A DNA stretch of 61,397 nucleotides from an uncultured Oscillospiraceae bacterium (GTDB lineage Bacteria > Bacillota > Clostridia > Oscillospirales > Oscillospiraceae): positions 1 to 61,397 of the forward strand of contig CAJFQQ010000009.1 in the NCBI GenBank assembly GCA_904419145.1. Direction: 5' to 3'. The notes below the pieces were generated by a model that worked only from the letters and a program-made list of their open reading frames with translations, was not told the origin of the DNA and made no database searches. The translations under genes and the position numbers were made by a program. Each line of letters starts with the position of its first letter. The stretch's first letter is position 1. Below are positions 32,548-40,786 of this stretch, piece by piece.

Positions 32548-33222
32548 ATGCTCAGCAGCAGAGACGTCAACCTTCTGCGCAGCGATGTGGCGGAAAACTG
32601 CCGCCGATGGCTGGCGCGGTGCAGATCCGCAGGGCTGAATGTTTTGATCACCAACACTGTCCGGGACGCGGAATACCAGGCCTGGCTCTATGAACAGGGG
32701 CGCACCCGGCCCGGCAGCATCGTCACCAACGGAAAGCTTCCGACGTTCCACCATGTGGACGCTGGACTGGCTTTTGACTTCTGCAAGAACGTCAAAGGTC
32801 AGGAGTACAGTGATGCCGCTTTTTTCCAGGACGCCGCGGCCATTGCCAAGGAGATGGGATTCTCCTGGGGCGGGGACTGGAAAAGCTTTGTGGACCGGCC
32901 CCATATCCAGTGGGACAATCACGGCCAATATACCAGCGCCATGCTCCGGAAGGGGCTCTATCCGCCGGACATGCCGCTGTGGGAGGAGGATGAGGAGATG
33001 ACCCAGGAGACCTTTGAGCAGATGATGAGCGCCTATCTGACCCGGCTGGGGCAGCAGCCCCCCTCTGACTGGAGCAGGGATGCCCGGCAGTGGGCGGAGC
33101 AGATCGGGCTGATCCAGGGGGATGAGAACGGGGACCGGCGCTACAAGATGTTTGTCACCCGGGAGGAGCTGGCCGCGCTGCTCCAGCGGATGGCGGCAGC
33201 TGACGGGACAACAGACCAATAG
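32548..33222 (+). CDS. M15-family peptidoglycan endopeptidase (endolysin)
   Basis: 224 residues. The N-terminal catalytic domain (about 1-140) has NVLITNTVRDAEYQAWLYEQGR, the zinc motif HHVDAGLAFDF near 67-77 and RPHIQW near 117; it cleaves peptide crosslinks in the wall. The C-terminal 65 residues (WSRDARQWAEQIGLIQGDENG and MFVTREELAALLQRM) look like an SLH-type repeat for envelope attachment. No holin or signal peptide accompanies it. AAAGGAGAG precedes the ATG. Confidence 0.85.
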   Translation: MLSSRDVNLLRSDVAENCRRWLARCRSAGLNVLITNTVRDAEYQAWLYEQGRTRPGSIVTNGKLPTFHHVDAGLAFDFCKNVKGQEYSDAAFFQDAAAIAKEMGFSWGGDWKSFVDRPHIQWDNHGQYTSAMLRKGLYPPDMPLWEEDEEMTQETFEQMMSAYLTRLGQQPPSDWSRDARQWAEQIGLIQGDENGDRRYKMFVTREELAALLQRMAAADGTTDQ

Positions 33223-33239
33223 ACGGGCGCAACAAAAAG

Positions 33240-33277
33240 AGGCTGGACGGAGCCACGGGCTCCGTCCAGCCTTCTTC
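33240..33277. terminator. Bidirectional terminator between the phage-like element and recG
   Basis: A 15-bp perfect stem (33240-33254 with 33258-33272) around ACG, with an A-run on the left and TTCTTC on the right. Confidence 0.85.
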
Positions 33278-33294
33278 GATGAGGGGGGAAGAGA

Positions 33295-35343
33295 TCAGTT
33301 CAGGGCATCCCGGTTTTCGTCGAACAGCTCCCGGACCCGCCGGGCCGTCAGGGGGCAGGCGGTGAGCTGGGGGTCCCGGGCGAGGAGGTCCGCCGCTGCC
33401 TGCTGGGCCTCCTGGAGGAGAGCCATGTCGCAGGAGAGGTCGGCGATCTTCATGGCGGGCAGGCCGTGCTGGCGCTGGCCAAAGAAGTCCCCCGGCCCCC
33501 GCAGGCGCAGGTCCTCCTCCGCAATGCGAAAGCCGTCGCTGGTCCGGGTCATAACCTTCAGCCGCTCCCGGGTCTCCGGGTTCTGGTTGTCGGAGAGCAG
33601 GATGCAGTAGGACTTGTGCTGCCCCCGGCCCACCCGGCCCCGGAGCTGGTGCAGCTGGCTGAGACCAAACCGCTCGGCGTTCTCAATGAGCATTACCGCG
33701 GCGTTGGGTACGTCCACCCCCACCTCCACCACGGTGGTGGAGACCAGGATATCCGTCTCCCCGCCGGAGAAGGCGGCCATCACCGCATCCTTCTCTTTGG
33801 GCTTCATTTTCCCGTGGACATAGCCGATTTTGAGGTCCGGGAACACTTGCTCCTGGAGGGCTTTGGCATAGGCGGTCACCGCCTTGCGGTCGTCGGGAAA
33901 GGCGTCGTTCCCCTCCACCATGGGGCAGATGACATAGGCCTGCCGGCCCTCCTGAATGAGTTTTCGGATAAAGGCGTAGATCCGCTGGCGGTAGGAGCTG
34001 TCCACGGCAAAGGTGTCCACCTTCTGCCGCCCGGGGGGCAGCTCGTCAATGACGGAGACGTCCAGGTCCCCGTAAATGATAAGGGCCAGGGTCCGGGGAA
34101 TGGGGGTGGCGGACATGACCAGCAGGTGGGGGTTCTCCCCCTTGGCGGAGAGAGCCGAGCGCTGGCCCACCCCGAAGCGGTGCTGCTCGTCGGTGACCAC
34201 CAACCCCAGGCGGCAGTAGGTCACGTCGCCGCTGATGAGGGCGTGGGTGCCGATGACCACTTGGATTTCCCCAGTAGCCAACTGCTCCAAGATGGAGCGG
34301 CGCTGCCGGGCGGGGGTGGAGCCGGTGAGGAGGGCGCAGCGGACCCCCAGCCCCTCCAGCAGGGGGCCGAGGCCCCGGTAATGCTGCTCAGCCAGAATCT
34401 CTGTAGGGGCCATCAGCGCCCCCTGGAGGCCGTTTTGGGCGGCGCAGTAGAGGGCGGCGGCGGCTACCATAGTTTTGCCGGAGCCCACGTCCCCCTGGAC
34501 CAGGCGGTTCATGGGCCGACCGGAGGTCAGGTCGGAGAGGGTCTCCCCGATGGCCCGGCGCTGGGCGAGCGTCAGGGAGAAGGGGAGGGCGGCGTAGAAG
34601 GGGGAGAGATCCGTCTGGGTGCAGGGGGGGACGGCGACGGCGGCGCGGCGGTTGCGGAGCTTTTTCAGGCCGATGGCCAGGAGGAACAGCTCCTCGAACA
34701 CCAGCCGCCGCCGGGCAATGGCCAATGTCTCCTGGCTCTCGGGAAAGTGGACGTGGTCGTAGGCGTAGTGGATGTGGCAGAGATTGTGGTCCCGGCGCAC
34801 CTCGTCGGGCAGGGGGTCCTCCAGCAGATCCCGGCAGGCGGCAAGCCCCTGCTGGATGGACTTCACCAGAAGGGACTGGGTGATGCCGGCGGTGAGGGGA
34901 TAGATGGGGGCGATGCGGCCGGTGAGGACGTGGGCGCCCTCCCGCTCCACAATGGGGTTCACCATCTGCTTGCGGCGGCCGGTCCCCTCGATTTTTCCAT
35001 AAAAGGTATAGGTTTCCCCGGTGTGAAGATTGTCCCGCTGATAAGCCTGGTTGAAGAAGGTGATGTCCAGGGTGCCGGTGCTGTCCACCACCCGCAGCTT
35101 CACCAGCTCCAGCCCCTTGCGCACCCGGCTGAGGGTGGGGGGAGCGGCCACCATGGCCTCCACGCACACCGTCTCCCCGTCTGTAAGGTCCCGGATGGCC
35201 TTTCGGACGCTGCGGTCCTCATAGGCCCGGGGAAAGTAGGAGATCAGGTCCCGGAGGGTGGCGATATGGAGTTTTCCCAGGGCCTTGGCCCGCTGTTCGC
35301 CGATGCCCTTGATATACCGGACGTCGGTGGTGAGGTCTGCCAC
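33295..35343 (-). CDS. recG: ATP-dependent DNA helicase RecG
   Basis: 682 residues, the usual length. RecG remodels stalled forks and branched DNA. An N-terminal wedge/OB domain is followed by the SF2 helicase core: Walker A QGDVGSGKTMVA, motif II DEQH (VVTDEQHRFGVGQRS), SATPIPRTLAL, and a C-terminal LRGRVGRGQHKSYCIL. A GTG at 35343 is chosen because AAGGAGG lies 8 bases upstream and family proteins begin at this point (VADLTTDVRYIKGIG); the open frame extends further upstream without a ribosome site. Confidence 0.95.
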   Translation of the reverse strand: MADLTTDVRYIKGIGEQRAKALGKLHIATLRDLISYFPRAYEDRSVRKAIRDLTDGETVCVEAMVAAPPTLSRVRKGLELVKLRVVDSTGTLDITFFNQAYQRDNLHTGETYTFYGKIEGTGRRKQMVNPIVEREGAHVLTGRIAPIYPLTAGITQSLLVKSIQQGLAACRDLLEDPLPDEVRRDHNLCHIHYAYDHVHFPESQETLAIARRRLVFEELFLLAIGLKKLRNRRAAVAVPPCTQTDLSPFYAALPFSLTLAQRRAIGETLSDLTSGRPMNRLVQGDVGSGKTMVAAAALYCAAQNGLQGALMAPTEILAEQHYRGLGPLLEGLGVRCALLTGSTPARQRRSILEQLATGEIQVVIGTHALISGDVTYCRLGLVVTDEQHRFGVGQRSALSAKGENPHLLVMSATPIPRTLALIIYGDLDVSVIDELPPGRQKVDTFAVDSSYRQRIYAFIRKLIQEGRQAYVICPMVEGNDAFPDDRKAVTAYAKALQEQVFPDLKIGYVHGKMKPKEKDAVMAAFSGGETDILVSTTVVEVGVDVPNAAVMLIENAERFGLSQLHQLRGRVGRGQHKSYCILLSDNQNPETRERLKVMTRTSDGFRIAEEDLRLRGPGDFFGQRQHGLPAMKIADLSCDMALLQEAQQAAADLLARDPQLTACPLTARRVRELFDENRDALN

Positions 35344-35487
35344 ACGGACCGCCTCCTTTCGTTTCGTACCAGTATACCACAGATTGCCGCAGGTGAAAAG
35401 AGCGGGAAGCACAGCGCTGGCGGATCGGAGGGAGAAAGGGGGAAAGCTACTGAGAAAGCCCGGGCACAGCCGGCATGTTACCACACG

Positions 35488-35520
35488 TTGCTTGCAGCAA
35501 CGGGCGTTTTCTCGTACAAT
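35488..35520 (+). promoter_or_regulatory. Promoter with palindromic operator for the XRE gene
   Basis: TTGCAG (35492-35497), 17 bases, TACAAT (35515-35520). GTTGCT-TGC-AGCAAC (35488-35502) is a perfect inverted repeat over the -35, a likely autoregulatory operator. Confidence 0.55.
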
Positions 35521-35549
35521 CATAGCAGCGAGAAAGGAGTGGATTCCCT

Positions 35550-36059
35550 ATGCTGAATGAAAACATCCGGGCGATCCGGAGGGCAAAAGGCCTCTCCCAG
35601 GAGGAACTTGCCATCAAGCTGAATGTGGTGCGGCAGACCGTCTCCAAATGGGAGCAGGGGCGGTCTGTACCCGATTCCGATATGTTGATCGCCCTGTCCG
35701 AGGCGCTGGAGACGCCTGTCAGCACCCTGCTGGGGGAGACGGTGGTGGAGGCGACAGCGGACGACTGGAGGGCGATTGCCGAGAAGCTGGAGATCATCAA
35801 CCTACAGCTGGCGCAAAGAAAGGAGACGCGGCGAAGGATCGCCCGCGGCCTGTTGATCGCACTGTGCATCGTCATCGCAGTCATTTTTCTGGCACTGTAC
35901 TTTTCCGGCAGCACTTACCTGGCCTGGGATTACAGCGACCCGGAGACCGCCGTTGTCGGCGTGGCATTTCACGCGTTGGAATGGCTGTTTGCCAGAGTGG
36001 CACCGATTATTTTTATCATTGCAGTCATTGGAATTGTCTTAACACGGAAGAAACCATGA
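35550..36059 (+). CDS. Membrane-bound XRE-family regulator
   Basis: 169 residues. Residues 5-60 form a helix-turn-helix of the Xre/Cro type (IRAIRRAKGLSQEELAIKLNV and RQTVSKWEQGRSVPDSDMLI). After a charged linker come two membrane segments (LLIALCIVIAVIFLALYF, about 102-119, and IIFIIAVIGIVLT near the C-terminus). This architecture suggests a membrane sensor that binds DNA from the inner face. The next gene, a secreted or anchored protein, is the natural partner. Confidence 0.85.
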   Translation: MLNENIRAIRRAKGLSQEELAIKLNVVRQTVSKWEQGRSVPDSDMLIALSEALETPVSTLLGETVVEATADDWRAIAEKLEIINLQLAQRKETRRRIARGLLIALCIVIAVIFLALYFSGSTYLAWDYSDPETAVVGVAFHALEWLFARVAPIIFIIAVIGIVLTRKKP

Positions 36060-36125
36060 GACCATCTTACTTTTACGGCAGAGCTCAAATGGCAGGGCTG
36101 CTTGACAAACGGGAGGCTTTTTGAC

Positions 36126-36602
36126 ATGAACAAAAAGAAAATCAGGACAGCGTTTGGAATCGCGGCTGCGCTGGGGCTGGGTTTCCTGCTTTACCATCAG
36201 ACGCTTCCGAGTGAATATGTGCCTGCGGAGGATGAGATCGCCCTGCAGATACAATTTGACATAGAGGAAGATATTGGATTGCTGGTCTATGATTATTGTG
36301 CAGACGGCCGTGCATACAGCGGCGGTACCTCCAACGCGGACGGATCGCTCATCAGGCATGATTCGAATATCATTGTAGGATTGGAAAAGGAGGCGCTGAA
36401 CAACCCCGCGGATCCTGCGGTGCTGTCTATGCAATTCAGGATCATCACGGAATATGTGACCCCCAATTATGAAAATGTATATCCGGAGGACATCACAAAA
36501 TATGTGGAACCCATCTCCTGGGAAGCGCACTTTGGTGAATCCTATTTGATTACCATTACCGGGGATAAAACCAATGGGTATCAGGCTGTATTAAACGAAT
36601 GA
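36126..36602 (+). CDS. Secreted or membrane-anchored hypothetical protein
   Basis: 158 residues. An N-terminal signal-anchor (KKKIRTAFGIAAALGLGFLLYH) precedes a 130-residue acidic extracytoplasmic domain (ALQIQFDIEEDIGLLVYDYC, then a region with NPADPAVLSMQFRIITEYVTP). I do not recognise the family. GGGAGG lies 10 bases before the ATG at 36126. It is probably cotranscribed with the XRE regulator and could be its signal input. Confidence 0.7.
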   Translation: MNKKKIRTAFGIAAALGLGFLLYHQTLPSEYVPAEDEIALQIQFDIEEDIGLLVYDYCADGRAYSGGTSNADGSLIRHDSNIIVGLEKEALNNPADPAVLSMQFRIITEYVTPNYENVYPEDITKYVEPISWEAHFGESYLITITGDKTNGYQAVLNE

Positions 36603-36632
36603 GATTTGGATGGACCCAGGACATAGGAAAGG

Positions 36633-36669
36633 CAAGTCTCCCTCTGTCCAACGGATAGAGGGAGACTTG
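36633..36669. repeat. 13-bp inverted repeat, possible terminator
   Basis: CAAGTCTCCCTCT and AGAGGGAGACTTG are perfectly complementary with an 11-base loop. There is no T tract afterwards (TGTGGATC), so termination is uncertain. Confidence 0.5.
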
Positions 36670-36750
36670 TGTGGATCAATTCTGCCCCATGCGTTTCCCT
36701 TTTCTTTGCGATTATTACGTTCCTTGAAAAGAGAGAAATTCCGGTATCGC

Positions 36751-36779
36751 TTGACTTTTTTCCTCCGCTGGGATACCAT
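36751..36779 (+). promoter_or_regulatory. SigA promoter of rimM-trmD
   Basis: TTGACT (36751-36756), 17 bases, TACCAT (36774-36779), 31 bases before the rimM ATG. Confidence 0.75.
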
Positions 36780-36810
36780 AAGGCCGAATGACTTGGAGGA
36801 AGAAACGCCT

Positions 36811-37302
36811 ATGAAACTGGAATTTATCGAGGTCGGACAGATCGTCAACACCCACGGCGTCCGGGGGGAGCTGAAGCTGAATCCCTGGGATGTGGAGCCG
36901 GAGGTGCTGCGCCGGTGCAAGACCTTTTATATCGACGGACAGGCCCTCCGGCCAGCCTCGGCCCGAATCCACAAGAACTGCCTGCTGTTCACCCTGCCGG
37001 GGGTGGGGGACCTGGACAGCGCCCTGGGTTACAAGGGGAAGGTGGTGTCTATCCGCCGCAGCGACGTGCGCCTACCGGACGGGGAGTACTTCACCGCGGA
37101 GCTCCTGGGCCTCACGGTGCTGGACGCAGAGACCAAGGAGGAGCTGGGGAAGATCGCCGATGTGATCCCCTATCCCGGCCATGATGTGTATGTGGTCCAG
37201 GGGAAGAAGGAGTTTATGGTGCCGGCGGTACCGGCCTTTATCGGTGAGATCGACATGGACAAGGGCACCATGGAGATCCATGTGTGGGAGGGGCTGATCT
37301 GA
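36811..37302 (+). CDS. rimM: Ribosome maturation factor RimM
   Basis: 163 residues. Binds the 30S subunit through S19 and assists 16S processing. GQIVNTHGVRGELKLNPW near 11 and the PRC-barrel half with EYFTAELLGLTVLDAETKEELGKI and HDVYVVQG are characteristic. The upstream in-frame extension has no ribosome site; GGAGGA lies 9 bases before 36811. It is followed by trmD after one base, a classical pairing. Confidence 0.95.
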   Translation: MKLEFIEVGQIVNTHGVRGELKLNPWDVEPEVLRRCKTFYIDGQALRPASARIHKNCLLFTLPGVGDLDSALGYKGKVVSIRRSDVRLPDGEYFTAELLGLTVLDAETKEELGKIADVIPYPGHDVYVVQGKKEFMVPAVPAFIGEIDMDKGTMEIHVWEGLI

Positions 37303-37303
37303 G

Positions 37304-38098
37304 ATGGCGCTGTACAGCATAGACATTATGACCCTCTTTCCGGAGACCGTGGGGGACATGATGAACGAGTCCATCCTGGGCCGGGCCCAGGAGCGGGGCT
37401 TCATCCGGGTGGACGCCCACCAGATTCGGGACTTCACCACCAACAAGCAGAAGCAGGTGGACGACTACCCCTACGGCGGCGGCCGGGGGGCGGTGATGCA
37501 GGCGGACCCCCTGTACCGCTGCTGGCAGTACATCCAGGAGCAGTACGGCACCTCCCGCAGCCGCACGATCTTTCTCTCCCCCTGCGGCGCCACCTTCAAC
37601 CAGGAGAAGGCCCGGCAGCTCCTGCGGGATTACGACCACCTGACCCTGGTCTGCGGCCACTATGAGGGCATTGACCAGCGGTTTATCGACGAGTGCGTGG
37701 ACGAGGAGATCAGCCTGGGGGACTTTGTCCTCACCGGCGGGGAGATCCCGGCCATGGCGGTGGCGGATGCGGTATGCCGCATGGTGCCCGGCGTTCTGCC
37801 GGAGCCCGCCTGCTATGAGGAGGAGAGCCACTGGAACGGCCTGCTGGAGTACCCCCAGTACAGCCGTCCCGCCTCCTGGCATGGCCGGGAGGTGCCCGAG
37901 GTGCTCCGCTCCGGGGACCACGAGAAGGTCCGCCGCTGGCGGCTGAAGCAGTCCATCGTCCGCACCCTCCAGCGCCGGCCGGATATCTTCCGGGAGGAGA
38001 ACTTCCAGGGCAGCAAGCAGGAGAGAAAGCTCCTGGCAGAGGCACTGGAGGAGTGGAGGAATCTCTCCCGGGAGCAGGGCGAACCGAAGACAGAATAG
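37304..38098 (+). CDS. trmD: tRNA (guanine-37-N1)-methyltransferase
   Basis: 264 residues. Uses S-adenosylmethionine to methylate G37 of tRNAs reading CNN codons, preventing frameshifts. DIMTLFPETV near 5, DDYPYGGGRGAVMQADPL near 50, CGHYEGIDQRFIDEC near 110 and ISLGDFVLTGGEIPAM near 131 form the trefoil-knot SAM site. It starts one base after the rimM stop. Confidence 0.96.
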   Translation: MALYSIDIMTLFPETVGDMMNESILGRAQERGFIRVDAHQIRDFTTNKQKQVDDYPYGGGRGAVMQADPLYRCWQYIQEQYGTSRSRTIFLSPCGATFNQEKARQLLRDYDHLTLVCGHYEGIDQRFIDECVDEEISLGDFVLTGGEIPAMAVADAVCRMVPGVLPEPACYEEESHWNGLLEYPQYSRPASWHGREVPEVLRSGDHEKVRRWRLKQSIVRTLQRRPDIFREENFQGSKQERKLLAEALEEWRNLSREQGEPKTE

Positions 38099-38103
38099 GA
38101 AAA

Positions 38104-38140
38104 AAGCCATCCCCGTCCGAGACATGGGCGGGGATGGCTT
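38104..38140. terminator. Bidirectional terminator between trmD and the convergent zinc-ribbon gene
   Basis: A 15-bp stem (38104-38118 with 38126-38140, one G-U) around a 7-base loop; an A-run on the left serves the minus strand, CCTTTA follows on the right. Confidence 0.75.
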
Positions 38141-38159
38141 CCTTTATACGCTTGAGGGA

Positions 38160-38732
38160 TCAAACTTTCTCGTCCAGCAGGTCCTGTACCGCCTCCCAGT
38201 GGATGGTGGGGCGCTCGTGCTCCATGGCAGTGGAGGCCACCTTCTGCTTGGCGCCGATCTTCATGCGGTTGCGGGCCAGCAGCACCCCGGCGACCACAAC
38301 GCCCACGGCGAAGATCCCCAGGGAGAGGTGGATGCTCTGGGTATCGCTGAAGAAGTAGGTGCCCAGGCTGCAAATCAGCGCAACGATCAAGGCGGTGATA
38401 GGGCCGGTGAACTGGTCGCTCTTCATCTGGGCAATGGCCCAGGACTGGGGCTGGTGGCAGTGGGGGCACTCGTCCCGGAAATCGGAGGAGTAGATCTGCT
38501 TCTCCTCGGCGTCCCTGTGGGCCTTCTGGAGCGCCTGCACCAGTGCAGAATGGGCCCGCTTTTCCAGCTTCGCTTTCTCTGAGTCCAGCAAGTCTTTCCG
38601 GTAGTTGTCCACCTCCCCCTCGCCGGTGATGACGGCCTCCAGCGGGCCACTGTCCTGGTGGCACTGCTCACAGCGGAAGGAGTAAGGAACGTTGACGCTC
38701 TGCTTTTGGGTGTGCTTGTAATAGGAAGCCAT
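38160..38732 (-). CDS. Zinc-ribbon membrane protein
   Basis: 190 residues. FRCEQCHQDS near 22 and DECPHCHQPQ near 88 form two CxxC half-sites that could bind one zinc ion. A charged helical stretch lies between them, and two membrane segments follow (GPITALIVALICSLGTYFFS and LSLGIFAVGVVVAGVLLA). The function is unknown. The ATG at 38732 follows AAAGGAG on the minus strand. The gene lies 94 bases after the permease stop, without a strong terminator between, so they may be cotranscribed. Confidence 0.75.
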   Translation of the reverse strand: MASYYKHTQKQSVNVPYSFRCEQCHQDSGPLEAVITGEGEVDNYRKDLLDSEKAKLEKRAHSALVQALQKAHRDAEEKQIYSSDFRDECPHCHQPQSWAIAQMKSDQFTGPITALIVALICSLGTYFFSDTQSIHLSLGIFAVGVVVAGVLLARNRMKIGAKQKVASTAMEHERPTIHWEAVQDLLDEKV

Positions 38733-38826
38733 GGCGCGATTTCTCCTTTTCCATATGCAACGATTTGGCAGCATGCCAAGGCATGCTGATGCTGGGAACA
38801 CACAACAGACACAGACCGGACAGGAC

Positions 38827-40191
38827 TTATTTCGTCCCGCCCTCTTTGGGAAGGATCAGGTTGAGCAGAATCGCCAGCAGCGTGGCGATGACCACCGGGG
38901 ACTTTCCGAAGACCATAGTTACCGCATCCGGGAACTGGCTCAGGGCGCTGCTGGCCTGGGAGATGCCCACGCCCAGGGCCGCCGAGAGCCCCACAATGGT
39001 GGTGTTCCGGGCGTTGAGGTCCTGGGAGGCGATGAGCTTCATGCCGGTCATGGCGATGGTGGAGAACACCGTCACCGTGGCGCCGCCCAGCACGCACTGG
39101 GGGATGGTGGTGAGCACGGCGGCGAATTTGGGGGAGACCCCAGCCAGCAGCAGAAAGGCGCCGGTGAGGGCAAAAACGGTGCGGTTGACCACCTTGTTGG
39201 TGGTGACGATGCCCACGTTCTGGGAATAGGTGGCGGTGGGGAGGCCGCCAAAGAGGGCGGTGAGGATGTTGGAGGCACCGTAACAAAGGATGCCGCCCTG
39301 GAGTTCCCGGTCTGTGGGCTCCCGGCCCAGGCCGCCGATGGTGGTGGCGGTGAAGTCGCCGATGGCCTGGATGGAGTTGATGGCAAAGAGCAGGCCGATA
39401 GCGATACAGGAGGCGGGGTCAAAGGTGATGCCGAAGTGGAGGACCTGGGGCAGGGAGAACCATGCGGCGCCGGAGATGCCGGAGAAGTCCACCATGCTGA
39501 AGCACAGGGCCACCAGATAGCCGAACACCATGCCGATGAGGATGGAGGCAAGCTTGCAGATGCCTTTGGCCTTGTGGTTGAGGATGAGTACCGCGGTCAG
39601 CGTGATGGCCGCCACGGCCCAGTTCTGCCAGGAGCCGTAGACCAGGGCCTCGGTGAGCCCCTTTTGCTCCACCACCAGCTCATAGGTGTTGGAGGTGCCG
39701 CCGGCCATGTAGTTGATGGCGGTGGGGTAGAGGGAGAGGCCGATGGTGAACACCACTGTGCCGGTGATAACGGGGGGAAAGAACTTCCGGATGCGCTTGA
39801 CAAAAATCCCCACCAGGATCGCCACCACACCACCGACCACCATTGCACCGGCGATAGAAGCAATGCCGCCCCCTTCGGCGGCGATAGCCTGCATGCTGGG
39901 GACATAGGCAAAGCTCACACCCAGGATCACCGGAAGGCCCGAGCCGAACCGGCCGCCAATGGGGAAGAGCTGCAGCAGAGTGGATACGGCGGACATCACC
40001 AGGGAGGCCTGGATCAGCAGGACCTGATCCGACTGGGGAAGGCCGATGGCGTTGGAGATGATGATGGCCGGGGTGACGCACCCCACGATCATAGCCACCA
40101 GGTGCTGAAGGGCCAGGGAGACGGAGGCGCCCAGGGGCGGGATGCCCCGCGGCTGGAAGAGGATCTCGCGGCTGCGTGCTGGTCTGTCCAT
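38827..40191 (-). CDS. NCS2-family nucleobase permease (uracil/xanthine type)
   Basis: 454 residues with about 12-14 membrane segments. It imports purine or pyrimidine bases with a cation. LALQHLVAMIVGCVTPAII at the start, the QLFPIGGRFGSGLPVILGVSFAY segment near 75, and LFAINSIQAIGDFTATTIGGLGREPTDREL near 270 are the conserved parts, the last including the substrate-binding region. The profile is closer to xanthine/uric acid permeases than to uracil carriers (inference). GGAAGGAG precedes the ATG. Confidence 0.9.
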   Translation of the reverse strand: MDRPARSREILFQPRGIPPLGASVSLALQHLVAMIVGCVTPAIIISNAIGLPQSDQVLLIQASLVMSAVSTLLQLFPIGGRFGSGLPVILGVSFAYVPSMQAIAAEGGGIASIAGAMVVGGVVAILVGIFVKRIRKFFPPVITGTVVFTIGLSLYPTAINYMAGGTSNTYELVVEQKGLTEALVYGSWQNWAVAAITLTAVLILNHKAKGICKLASILIGMVFGYLVALCFSMVDFSGISGAAWFSLPQVLHFGITFDPASCIAIGLLFAINSIQAIGDFTATTIGGLGREPTDRELQGGILCYGASNILTALFGGLPTATYSQNVGIVTTNKVVNRTVFALTGAFLLLAGVSPKFAAVLTTIPQCVLGGATVTVFSTIAMTGMKLIASQDLNARNTTIVGLSAALGVGISQASSALSQFPDAVTMVFGKSPVVIATLLAILLNLILPKEGGTK

Positions 40192-40231
40192 AGCGATTGC
40201 TCCTTCCCGTTATTGGTTGTGAATTACTTCT

Positions 40232-40259
40232 ATCATATCATGGATTCTTGGAAAAGCAA
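40232..40259 (-). promoter_or_regulatory. SigA-type promoter of the nucleobase permease
   Basis: Minus strand: TTGCTT (40259-40254), 16 bases, TATGAT (40237-40232). I saw no purine riboswitch between it and the ATG. Confidence 0.65.
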
Positions 40260-40362
40260 CTAAAACTCCTGTACCTTGGAGGAGAAAGCTGCTGCGTTCG
40301 GATTTTGCGATACCGGAAAAAGGAAAGACTGGCGGCCTCTGCGGCGATGCAGAAAGTAAGGC

Positions 40363-40410
40363 TTGACAGACAGCAATTAGAATGTTACAATTTGGTTACA
40401 ATTTGTTACC
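40363..40410 (+). promoter_or_regulatory. Strong promoter with tandem repeats for the 40434 gene
   Basis: TTGACA (40363-40368), 17 bases, TACAAT (40386-40391). The motif TTACAATTTG occurs at 40385-40394 and again at 40396-40405, followed by TTACC, so an 11-base tandem direct repeat covers the -10 and start site. Confidence 0.75.
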
Positions 40411-40433
40411 AGTTTGAAAGGAGTGTTACGAAC

Positions 40434-40730
40434 ATGGCGGCAGCCCAGAAGACGGAGGGCCTGATGTATAAGGGCCATCCACTCCGCCGGATCGGCAACA
40501 TGATCTATTATGGTTCCATGGCGGATCCCTATATTATTTTGATGCAGGTGCGTGAGAGTAAGAAGGTGCAGGATCTGGATGTGGCCACCAAGGTTTCGGT
40601 GGAACTGCAGATGACGGCACAAAATTTGAAAAGCCGTGACCGCATTGTGAAGAAAACGGAAAAGGACAGCCTCTACGCGGCGATGGATTTTGGCTCTGTG
40701 TGGCTGGAGCGGGCGCTCAGCGGCAAATAA
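40434..40730 (+). CDS. Conserved-looking 98-aa hypothetical protein
   Basis: 98 residues, soluble and basic, beginning MAAAQKTEGLMYKGHPLRR. There is no recognisable catalytic motif. The order of strand and helix (NMIYYGSMADPYIILMQV then a lysine-rich helix) suggests a compact alpha/beta fold. GAAAGGAG lies 9 bases before the ATG at 40434. It has one of the best promoters in the window, so it should be well expressed. Confidence 0.75.
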   Translation: MAAAQKTEGLMYKGHPLRRIGNMIYYGSMADPYIILMQVRESKKVQDLDVATKVSVELQMTAQNLKSRDRIVKKTEKDSLYAAMDFGSVWLERALSGK

Positions 40731-40786
40731 GGAAGGGACATATTCTTAAGACGATTGATTACGAAAGATAAGAGAGGAGTCGACCC

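Noticed and set aside
20231-33222. Ordinary intact prophage
   Set aside because: No integrase, repressor, replication, holin or fibre genes and no flanking direct repeat noticed. GC matches the host.
33466-35556. Very long open frame opposite recG
   Set aside because: Gly/Val/His-rich antisense shadow of a conserved helicase gene; long antisense frames are common in GC-rich coding DNA. The same applies to those opposite 2158-4023, 5618-7597, 11218-13146 and 31810-33219.
36633-36669. Terminator after the secreted hypothetical gene
   Set aside because: The stem is perfect but no T tract follows on the plus strand, so it is listed as a repeat only.
38770-38789. CAGCATGCC/GGCATGCTG palindrome between permease and zinc-ribbon gene
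   Set aside because: Only a 2-base loop and no T tract; could be chance. Not enough to call a terminator or operator.
40192-40231. Purine riboswitch before the nucleobase permease
   Set aside because: The leader is too short and lacks the conserved junction sequences.
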